Assembly: GCA_016786885.1 (NCBI GenBank)
Contig: JAEUVO010000087.1
Coordinates: forward strand, 1-58,643
Direction: 5' to 3'
Length of the DNA stretch: 58,643 nucleotides
DNA from: Chitinophagaceae bacterium
Lineage (GTDB): Bacteria > Bacteroidota > Bacteroidia > Chitinophagales > Chitinophagaceae
Part shown: piece after piece, positions 54,001-58,643 of the stretch
How the letters are laid out: every line of letters starts with the position of its first letter
Numbering within the stretch: position 1 is the first letter of the stretch
Program-made: the position numbers and the translations under genes
Notes under the pieces: model-generated
Told to the model about the DNA's origin: nothing
Databases searched by the model: none
The model's input: the letters and a program-made list of their open reading frames with translations, nothing else

Positions 54001-55016
54001 CTATAACCAGCTGGAGCATCACTTTTGAGATAGTTGGAGCATTGTGGACACCTGTTACTGGTCTTTATACAGATCCTGTGGCAACTGTTCCATATGTGGC
54101 TGGTACATACGCCGGAACGGTGTATGCCAAACCGACTACAACTACTACCTATGCTGTAACAAGAGCTACAGCCACCTGTACGTCAGCTACAACAAATGTT
54201 ACAGTAACAGTCTATCAACCGGTTACTATTACCACACAACCGGCTAACCAAACCGTTTGTGTTGGCGCTAATGCCACATTCAGTGTAGTTACAGCAGGTA
54301 ACTTCCAAACATATCAATGGCAGTTGAGTACTGATAATGGAACTACATGGACTAATATCAGCGGCGCCAATGCAGCTTCTTATGTAGTAGCAAATGCTAC
54401 TACTGCATTAAGTGGCAGAAGGTATCGTGTGATTGTAACTAATAGTTGTAATACAGTTACTTCAAATGCTGCAATATTAACAGTAAATGCTTTGCCAACT
54501 GTTGTAGCGAACGACCTGTTTAGCCGAAGGATCTGTATCAGTGATACATTAGTTCCATTGATTGGAACACCGGTTGGTGGTAGCTGGAGCGGTATTGGTG
54601 TTTCTGGTTTCAACTTTATACCAGGTGCAACTGCTGTTGGTACGTATGTGCTTACTTATTCATATACTAATGCTGCCGGTTGTACATCATCTGATACAAC
54701 TACAGTGAAAGTGAGTGATTGTCCTGAAAGGATCAGGTTATTGAGAGATGATGCAGTGATATTGTATCCGAATCCGAATAATGGACAATTCAACATCCGC
54801 ATGAATAGTGTATTGTATAATTATCTTGCCATGAGAGTATATACTTCAGCAGGACAATTGGTACATACACAACAATGGAGCGGATTGGTTTACGGCCGTG
54901 TAGTGCCGATCAACCTTACACACTTGCCGGCTGCTGTATATATGGTAAGGTTTATCTATGACGACGGAATAAGAACGTCAGAAAAGACCTTCCCTGTGAT
55001 TGTAGGCAGACAGTAA
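48003..55016 (+). CDS. Giant T9SS-exported M36 (fungalysin-type) metalloprotease
   Basis: 2337 residues. After the signal peptide (about 1-20) comes an FTP-type propeptide (about 45-200) and an M36 catalytic domain (about 230-665) with zinc site HEYGH (His452, His456) and third ligand Glu480 in QAGEGWSDYM, followed by the family mark SNRLTGG. Then come a MAM/anchor-like domain (about 770-940), an Ig-like domain (about 963-1055), a P-domain-like module (about 1098-1250), another Ig-like domain (about 1310-1404), two long tandem copies (1405-1740 and 1741-2069), a last Ig-like domain (about 2070-2165) and the sorting domain (about 2250-2337). It is expected to digest extracellular protein at the cell surface. 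Confidence 0.94.
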   Translation: MRKVLLLSGLLICAFTSFAQVDNRAKNAALQLVRQNAASIKLPSQDLNDVIVSSTYQITGTDVIMVYLQQSYKGIPVYNQLKTMAFRGGKVVSDAGEFQLSMEKMTGNASPLPGISPANALQAAFTEAKVQATELPVPVSILENGRKFEFGKLGVAQLNITAELIWVPNDKGMYRLAWQVFLAPEKSSDYWLMRIDAQTGALLNKDNLTITCKWDHENHSIEEHIKENHQKKSGVASKNNFVLQRNDNTNKWEYKPFVIGTATYRVIRYPAESPQHPGGAPSLHTDPWTLVPGNATSLKWHSDPTDYNISRGNNVWAQEDANGNNGTGLPATSTTALPNLTFDFTYDFTQAPQNATNQQAAIVNLFYMNNLMHDMAYTYGFDEVSGNFQADNQGRGGAGNDFVFADAQDGSGTNNANFATPADGSNPRMQMFLWTAPNPDRDGDLDNGIIQHEYGHGISNRLTGGPAVVNCLQNAEQAGEGWSDYMSLMMSTNWATATVNDGPIRRGIGTYALNQPITGNGIRVQPYSTDMSIFSLTYANLPGQAVPHGVGTIWCGMIWEMTWEIIKQDNFIEPNFLSPPGAVSTWRGNAAAMKLVMEGMRLQPCSPGFVQSRNAILQADQVFFGGRYACAIWRAFAKRGLGRNASQGSNTSISDGTPDFSVDSGSFGLNPDAASVLEGNNLTYTNAVNSGECTPMANYVLRDTLPTTVTWVSGGVYTPADRVVTFSPINLPINTSQNFQVTVNVNAGTYFTPVQLINDPVTAIAPNWTATSTTANVWTTSGASVRSAPLAFFTPDPAVSSQQILATTSPIAIPGNASAVTTMSFWHRYVVENGFDGCVVEISTNGGGTWTDLAPYMSGARYNGTLSALNTFLGGRQAFTGNVGAAFVETRVNLASFAGQNVLIRFRFASDPSVGGTGWFIDDILLESRPYVFTKAGLYDNTNARVSYKDTLTPITSLVGCVDPAITNHPNSVVRCSVSGNAVFTVTATGTNLVYQWQSSTDNGVTWTNITGATLATYTIINPTTALNGTLYRCNISGDCGSPVTSNPALIYVSPALTHSAVTATPNTGCAPAATTITGTVSGGTAVGGTIGTSGVINTAIPDNTPAGINSTIILPALTMQQAGNLKLRINATHSWVGDLRVTLTSPCGTTFAFDRPGYNGSGFGYSGDLAGVYTFDLSAATIFPESGPAVVPVGSYQPTDAAGAAHTWAGVTFPCTAAGNWVLNIADNAGGDLGNLVDWAILIGGNYTHSLSGPGTIVQNAPTGTNNSNASFSVTGIPAGVQVYTLTSTDALGCSVSSTVNVTVTAAPGITTQPVNRTICQNGNTTFSIVDNSPLPPSYQWQISTTGAGGPWTNLANVAPFSGVTTNTLTITGAGLVYNGNFFRCVVSNTCGSSNSNSATLTVNPLPVVNSGPSGLCAPVTLTASGNADTYSWSPAGGLNTTTGTTVIATPTVTTVYTVTGTITATGCQNSASVTVLGTPATPVITPAAPVICAGTIQPLTVAPTTMTVSYSGTALAIPGTGTGASTGAPANIYPAVVNVTGLPTSGVRVKSVTLNGFSHTFPADVDMVLQSPTGTNVVFMSDAGGGTDIVNGNITFDDAAASLLPAALVSGTFRPTNAAGPDAFPAPGPGSITQVNPPLSGFTGNFNGNWNLFVVDDLGGDIGTLNSWTITFEIPTAIWSPVTGLYSNAAATIPYVAGTPASTVYFLQSPTTTTNYTYTVTNTLGTCSSAPASVTVTVNPVPTISVGPNNQCGPVTLTATGSANTYAWSPASGLSGTTGATVTANPQLNTTYTVTGTITATGCTNSATVNVNSTPAAPIVTPSAVNICLGSTTTLVVTPTAVTTPLGGTITIPAGAPTTTSGVASPYPATISVGGLPSGGVRVKSVNINGISHTFPGDIDMLLQSPTGTNVILMSDRGGGTDIVNGNLVFDDAAAGLVPTVIVSGTYRPTNTAGPDNFPAPGPGNVTDVNPTLSTFTGNLNGNWNLFVNDQVGGDFGSITSWSITFEIVGALWTPVTGLYTDPVATVPYVAGTYAGTVYAKPTTTTTYAVTRATATCTSATTNVTVTVYQPVTITTQPANQTVCVGANATFSVVTAGNFQTYQWQLSTDNGTTWTNISGANAASYVVANATTALSGRRYRVIVTNSCNTVTSNAAILTVNALPTVVANDLFSRRICISDTLVPLIGTPVGGSWSGIGVSGFNFIPGATAVGTYVLTYSYTNAAGCTSSDTTTVKVSDCPERIRLLRDDAVILYPNPNNGQFNIRMNSVLYNYLAMRVYTSAGQLVHTQQWSGLVYGRVVPINLTHLPAAVYMVRFIYDDGIRTSEKTFPVIVGRQ
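52215..54211 (+). repeat. Tandem duplication inside the M36 protease gene
   Basis: Two consecutive units, 52215-53222 (1008 bases) and 53223-54211 (989 bases), encode the same order: Ig-like/PKD-like module (ATGxxNTYxWSP), spacer, P-domain-like module (GTNVxxMSDxGGGTDIVNGN, FDDAA, PAPGPG, GNWNLFV) and a short linker. The third P-domain-like module at about 51300-51750 is a more distant relative. The protein copies are clearly similar but not identical, so the duplication is not recent. Confidence 0.85.
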
Positions 55017-55041
55017 GCAACACAGAATTATTTAATACTAC

Positions 55042-55076
55042 AAGGCATCCCGTTTTTTCGGGATGCCTTTTTCTTT
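55042..55076 (+). terminator. Intrinsic terminator after the M36 protease gene
   Basis: AAGGCATCCCG (55042-55052) pairs perfectly with CGGGATGCCTT (55059-55069) around six T, followed by TTTCTTTG. Confidence 0.9.
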
Positions 55077-55091
55077 GTAGCAGGGACCGCT

Positions 55092-55099
55092 TATCTTTA
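55092..55099 (+). promoter_or_regulatory. Possible -7 element TATCTTTA for the M23 gene
   Basis: TATCTTTA ends 4 bases before the ATG at 55104 and has one mismatch to TAnnTTTG. TTTG lies 14 bases upstream, shorter than the usual spacer. If used, the mRNA would be nearly leaderless. Confidence 0.35.
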
Positions 55100-55103
55100 A
55101 ACA

Positions 55104-55820
55104 ATGACATCGCAGCAAGTGATATTGGTATTACAAAAAAATCGGGGGATGTTTAATTCGGTTGTTCCATTCGATCCATCAAAAGATAAATTACTGTCAT
55201 TAGATTTTACGACAGGTAATAAGGAATTAACCGATGATGTGTTGCTGCATTCGGATCAGTTTATCCGGTATATCAATGATAAATTAAACGATGCAGGTGC
55301 CCGTTATGGTATAGGTGGTTATGCAGAACACCGGGCTGTATACAGTAAAAGCTGTGTTTTTGATGGGGATAATCCCGGAGATGAACCGAGAAGGCTGCAC
55401 CTTGGAGTTGATATTTGGGGCAAACCTCATACAGCGGTGATAGCGCCTTTGGATGGTATTGTTCACAGCTTTGCATTCAATAATAATTTTGGCGATTATG
55501 GTGCTACCATCATTCTTACGCATATGCTGGATGGGGTGACTTTCTATACTTTGTATGGACATCTCAGTCTTAACTCAATTAAGAATCTTTCAGAAGGAGA
55601 ACGAATAAAGGGGGGAGAGATTTTTGCCGAATTCGGGATACCAGCGGAGAATGGAGGATGGCCGCCACATCTTCATTTCCAGATTATACTTGATATAAAT
55701 GGTTGGTCGGGTGATTACCCTGGTGTCTGTAAATATTCAGAAAAAGAAAAATGGCTGGCCAATTCACCGGATGGCGACCTGGTACTGGGCCTTAACGATT
55801 ATATAAGCCGGTTCATCTAA
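55104..55820 (+). CDS. M23 (LytM) peptidase-fold protein without signal peptide
   Basis: 238 residues. The LytM zinc residues are present: HLGVD (His and Asp) and PPHLHFQ (HxH), with the fold segments PLDGIVHSFAFNNNFGDYGA and TFYTLYGHLS. No signal peptide or lipobox is seen, so the protein should stay in the cytosol, unusual for a peptidoglycan-type endopeptidase. From memory, the closest relatives may be the M23 modules fused to aminotransferase and phosphotransferase domains in some large enzymes, where the role is not wall cleavage. The activity is therefore uncertain. Confidence 0.85.
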   Translation: MTSQQVILVLQKNRGMFNSVVPFDPSKDKLLSLDFTTGNKELTDDVLLHSDQFIRYINDKLNDAGARYGIGGYAEHRAVYSKSCVFDGDNPGDEPRRLHLGVDIWGKPHTAVIAPLDGIVHSFAFNNNFGDYGATIILTHMLDGVTFYTLYGHLSLNSIKNLSEGERIKGGEIFAEFGIPAENGGWPPHLHFQIILDINGWSGDYPGVCKYSEKEKWLANSPDGDLVLGLNDYISRFI

Positions 55821-55925
55821 TTTTAATACAGGGGTTATAAAATCTCTTTTCCTTTGCACCGGCTTTTGAAAATGGCAATTGCATAGCAGAGTCTCATTAA
55901 CTGTTAAACCGTATCCTTATTTGTT

Positions 55926-55958
55926 GAAAGTTCCGGGGCCGTACCTCCGGGACTTTTC
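55926..55958. terminator. Bidirectional terminator between M23 and NADP oxidoreductase genes
   Basis: AAAGTTCCGG (55927-55936) pairs with CCGGGACTTT (55947-55956), ten pairs with one G-T, inner pairing possible. It serves the plus-strand M23 gene and abuts the stop of the minus-strand oxidoreductase gene. The T tracts are short on both sides. Confidence 0.65.
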
Positions 55959-56610
55959 AGTTTTCAGCTTTAAGCAGTTTAAACGCATGATTCCACTGAT
56001 TCCTTGTAAAACCAGGAATACACCATAAAATACAAAGCGGTTCTATAGCTCTTGCGGCTTCTGCTCTGCCCATATCTTCTGTTTCCCATCCAAAGGAAGA
56101 TAAAATAGCAGTCACTGTTTTCTTAGCCTCTTCATCATTGCCGCAGATAAACATAGTAGGTGTGCCAGCAGGGAATTTTGGCTTGTACATGTACGCATTG
56201 CCAACACTATTAAACGCTTTTACCAGTTTTGCATCCGGCAGTATTTTTTGAATTCTCTCCATCAATGAATCTTCCAGGGTAGTAAAGAATTTCAGTACAC
56301 CATTATCAGGAGGAACAGCCGCAATAGGATTTGTAGCATCAATAACTGTTTTTTCAAAGAAGTGTTCTTTACCCGCCAACGATATAGCGTCTTCCACGAC
56401 AAGGCCGCTGACAGCCAGTACAATAATATCTCCGAATTGAGCTGTTTCCTGGAATGACCCTAACAATCCATCCTTATTTTCCTTTTGCCATTTCACTACA
56501 TCTTCTTTTGAAATATTACGGGTTCCCAGCATTACTTTGTGGCCTTCTTTTAAAAAAGCTGTAGCCAATACACGGCCAACCTGGCCAGAGCCTATTATAC
56601 CAACTTTCAT
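55957..56610 (-). CDS. NADP oxidoreductase-like protein (F420-dependent family fold)
   Basis: 217 residues with an N-terminal Rossmann fold, MKVGIIGSGQVGRVLATAFL and LGTRN, which is the pattern of the NADP oxidoreductase/F420-dependent family. Similar proteins occur in organisms without F420 and use NAD(P)H with unknown substrates. Later motifs are DATNPIAA and KAFNSVGNAYMYKP. It stands alone on the minus strand, opposite ruvB. Confidence 0.83.
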   Translation of the reverse strand: MKVGIIGSGQVGRVLATAFLKEGHKVMLGTRNISKEDVVKWQKENKDGLLGSFQETAQFGDIIVLAVSGLVVEDAISLAGKEHFFEKTVIDATNPIAAVPPDNGVLKFFTTLEDSLMERIQKILPDAKLVKAFNSVGNAYMYKPKFPAGTPTMFICGNDEEAKKTVTAILSSFGWETEDMGRAEAARAIEPLCILWCIPGFTRNQWNHAFKLLKAEN

Positions 56611-56659
56611 AAAAATGTTTTTTAATGATTAGTTTTACAAAGTTGAGAAAAATTTGTTC

Positions 56660-57688
56660 ATGGCTAATCCTAATTTGAATTCAGATAAAAATGACCTGAC
56701 TGCGGCAGATGCAGTATTTGAAAATTCTATCCGCCCGGCGCAGATAGATGATTTTTCGGGCCAGGACCAGATCATTGAGAATCTTCGCATTTTTATTAAA
56801 GCAGCTAAAATTCGTGGTGAGGCATTGGATCATGTTCTGTTTCATGGCCCCCCGGGTTTGGGAAAAACAACGCTGTCAAGAATAGTAGCGAATGAACTGG
56901 GAGTGAATATTAAGGAAACATCAGGGCCGGTGATAGAAAAACCGGGTGACCTTGCCGGACTTCTTACCAGCCTTGAGGCAAACGATGTATTGTTTATTGA
57001 TGAAATTCACCGGTTGAGCACTGTAGTGGAGGAATATTTATACGCAGCTATGGAAGACTACCGGATTGATATAATGATCGACAGTGGCCCCAATGCCAGA
57101 AGTATCCAGATCAATTTGAATCCTTTTACATTGATTGGCGCTACGACCAGAAGCGGTTTATTGACTGCGCCACTTTTGTCAAGATTTGCTATTAAATCGA
57201 GGTTGGAATATTATACATCTGTTGTATTGAATAAGATAATTCTGCGTTCGGCTGGTATATTAGGAACAAACATTTCCAAAGAAGCTGTTGAAGAGATTGG
57301 CAGAAGAAGCCGGGGTACGCCAAGAATTGCAAATGGGTTGTTGAGAAGAGTAAGAGATTTTGCACAGGTATTAAATGATGGCGAGATTGATTTTGGGATC
57401 ACCCAGCATGCATTAAAAGCGTTGAATGTAGATGAGCATGGGTTGGACGATATGGATAACCGGATTCTTTCCACCATCATTGATAAATTCAAAGGAGGCC
57501 CGGTGGGCATTACAACTATTGCAACTGCGGTAGGTGAAGAAGCCGGCACATTAGAAGAAGTATATGAGCCATTCCTTATACAGGAAGGCTTTTTACAAAG
57601 AACACCAAGGGGAAGAGAGGTTACTGAAAAAGCTTATGAGCACCTTGGTAAAAAAAGGCCTGGAACTACAGGAACATTATTTTCCTGA
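56660..57688 (+). CDS. ruvB: Holliday junction branch migration ATPase RuvB
   Basis: Hexameric motor that drives branch migration with RuvA. 342 residues: Walker [11 protein letters not shown], Walker B LFIDEIHR, sensor 1 GATTRSGLL, sensor 2 [15 protein letters not shown], and a C-terminal winged helix ([19 protein letters not shown]). ATG 56660 is preferred over an in-frame TTG two codons upstream. ruvC lies about 21 kb away on the other strand. Confidence 0.97.
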   Translation: MANPNLNSDKNDLTAADAVFENSIRPAQIDDFSGQDQIIENLRIFIKAAKIRGEALDHVLFHGPPGLGKTTLSRIVANELGVNIKETSGPVIEKPGDLAGLLTSLEANDVLFIDEIHRLSTVVEEYLYAAMEDYRIDIMIDSGPNARSIQINLNPFTLIGATTRSGLLTAPLLSRFAIKSRLEYYTSVVLNKIILRSAGILGTNISKEAVEEIGRRSRGTPRIANGLLRRVRDFAQVLNDGEIDFGITQHALKALNVDEHGLDDMDNRILSTIIDKFKGGPVGITTIATAVGEEAGTLEEVYEPFLIQEGFLQRTPRGREVTEKAYEHLGKKRPGTTGTLFS

Positions 57689-57697
57689 AACAAAAAA

Positions 57698-57731
57698 AGG
57701 CTACCTGTAAACAAGTAGCCTGTATTTTTTC
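57698..57731. terminator. Bidirectional terminator between ruvB and the OmpR-type regulator
   Basis: AGGCTAC (57698-57704) pairs with GTAGCCT (57715-57721), with two further inner pairs. T runs follow on the plus strand (TATTTTTTCG) and on the minus strand (seven T), so it can end both convergent genes. Confidence 0.8.
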
Positions 57732-57750
57732 GCCCCTTTAGGGGTTGGGG
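57732..57750 (-). repeat. CCCCTAAAGGGG palindromic repeat, copy 2
   Basis: On the minus strand the sequence reads CCCCAACCCCTAAAGGGGC, nearly the same as the element after atpB at 3267-3295. It sits between the terminator and the stop of the response regulator gene. Confidence 0.5.
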
Positions 57751-57752
57751 TA

Positions 57753-58448
57753 TTACTGCACCACCAATCTGAATCCATTTCCGTGAATATTTACTATTTC
57801 AATTTTTTCATCATCTTTCAGGTATTTCCTGAGTTTGGCAATGTACACATCCATACTGCGGCCATTGAAATAGGTATCGCTGCCCCAGATTTTCTTTAAT
57901 GCCTGTTCCCTTGGTAACAGATCATTCAGGTGCTCGGCCAGCATTTTCAACAGCTCATTTTCTTTAGGCGATAAAGTTTGTGTTACGCCACTATGCGTCA
58001 ACTGGCGCAGTTTGGGGTTGAAATGATAACTGGCCAGGTCAAACTCTTTGTTTTCGCTTTCCTTGTTCTGCTCTTCGTTTCTTTTCAGGATTGCTTTTAT
58101 TTTCAGGAGCAGCACTTCACTGTCGAAGGGCTTGGTGATATAATCGTCGGCGCCCAATTTATAGCCCTGTATCACATCTTCCTTCATTGTTTTAGCACTT
58201 AGGAAAAAGAGAGGTATGTCGGGGTCCACATCCCGTATTTCTTCTGCGAGGGTAAATCCGTCCATATTAGGCATCATTACATCCAGCAGGCAGAGTTCAA
58301 ATTTTTCCCGTTGAAAAGCAGCCAGGCCAAGACGGCCATCTCTTTCCAGGGTTACATCGTAATCATTCAGTTCAAGATAGTTCTTCAGTACACTTCCGAG
58401 ATTAGGATCATCTTCGCACAACAAAATTTTAGGTTTCTTAGCTTCCAT
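57753..58448 (-). CDS. OmpR/PhoB-type response regulator
   Basis: 231 residues. The receiver (about 1-122) has CEDD, phospho-acceptor Asp55 (LCLLDVMMPNMDG) and lysine in ITKPF. The C-terminal winged helix (about 133-231) has LSPKENELLKML, GRSMDVYIAKLRKYL and a final wing GNGFRLVV. The cognate kinase is not in the window and could only lie beyond the right edge if at all, as the next gene is divergent. Its stop is 3 bases from the palindromic repeat. Confidence 0.94.
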   Translation of the reverse strand: MEAKKPKILLCEDDPNLGSVLKNYLELNDYDVTLERDGRLGLAAFQREKFELCLLDVMMPNMDGFTLAEEIRDVDPDIPLFFLSAKTMKEDVIQGYKLGADDYITKPFDSEVLLLKIKAILKRNEEQNKESENKEFDLASYHFNPKLRQLTHSGVTQTLSPKENELLKMLAEHLNDLLPREQALKKIWGSDTYFNGRSMDVYIAKLRKYLKDDEKIEIVNIHGNGFRLVVQ

Positions 58449-58535
58449 TGTCTGGTGGTTTTATATTGGTGACAAATAAAGTTAAAGCATTTCGGGGGTT
58501 CAAGTATCCGGGCTGAATATTTTGTTAAAACACCG

Positions 58536-58565
58536 TTGTTTCGAACCCTTTGCTTTCTACTTTTG
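58536..58565 (+). promoter_or_regulatory. Bacteroidota-type promoter (TTG-N19-TACTTTTG)
   Basis: TTG (58536-58538), 19-base spacer, TACTTTTG (58558-58565): an ideal match to both boxes. It ends 24 bases before the ATG at 58590. Confidence 0.7.
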
Positions 58566-58589
58566 CTTTATATAATAAAAAACTGTGCC

Positions 58590-58643
58590 ATGCATTTAAC
58601 GCCTGATAATCGCCTGAAAAAACTGATCGTAATTGGTGACCGG
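58590..58643 (+). CDS. Start of a GroES-like co-chaperone gene (partial)
   Basis: The last 54 bases encode MHLTPDNRLKKLIVIGDR, cut off by the window edge. The LKKLIVIGDR start resembles the divergent GroES-family proteins of Bacteroidota, in which this is followed by VLIKP. Only 18 residues are visible, so the call is tentative. The strong promoter just upstream supports a real, well expressed gene. Confidence 0.45.
   Translation, partial: MHLTPDNRLKKLIVIGDR

Overview
The window looks like chromosomal DNA of a Bacteroidota bacterium, most likely family Chitinophagaceae or a close relative. The evidence is: five large secreted proteins ending in type IX secretion (T9SS) type A sorting domains; promoter elements of the Bacteroidota form TAnnTTTG in front of several genes; almost no Shine-Dalgarno sequences; an ATP synthase operon that stops after atpA; and the ftsX-DUF3098-uppP neighbourhood. 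This rests on reading family features by eye, with no database search.

Layout. 1-6387: the tail of an unidentified gene, an MsbA-type ABC exporter, then atpB-atpE-atpF-atpH-atpA closed by a terminator. 6437-10681: a tight four-gene operon of a LytTR response regulator, a hybrid histidine kinase with receiver and HPt domains, a small membrane-anchored protein and an OmpA-like lipoprotein. 10682-11253: no gene, but a structured-RNA candidate ending in an intrinsic terminator and a promoter with a long leader for a T9SS cargo protein. 12605-17540: a TonB-dependent receptor operon with a 2TM protein, a secreted TPR-like protein, two paralogous membrane proteins and a winged-helix regulator. 17581-18149 (minus): a small FN3-like secreted protein and an unlisted 47-residue ORF. 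18434-20965: an ABC transporter pair plus a LolA-like protein. 20969-31906: pdxA and three giant secreted T9SS proteins.

31959-37782 is housekeeping: rsmA, a 2-hydroxyacid dehydrogenase, a lipoprotein, greA, a HIT protein, ruvC, a flippase-like membrane protein and a DUF3108 protein. 37789-42961 is mostly minus strand: an MBL hydrolase with an MFS transporter, a lipoprotein, uppP, DUF3098 and ftsX. 43170-46061 is leuS, followed by two small secreted proteins. 48003-55016 is a 2337-residue T9SS M36 metalloprotease with a duplicated module. The right end carries a cytosolic-looking M23 protein, an NADP oxidoreductase-like protein, ruvB, an OmpR-type regulator and the first codons of a GroES-like gene.

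The most interesting non-gene signals are: the structured RNA at about 10774-10966; a greA leader holding a full terminator followed by a near-perfect Shine-Dalgarno sequence, very unusual in this phylum; a promoter that would make rsmA mRNA leaderless; and an AT-rich insertion inside leuS. The best candidate for an undescribed system is the four-gene envelope-sensing operon at 6493-10681.
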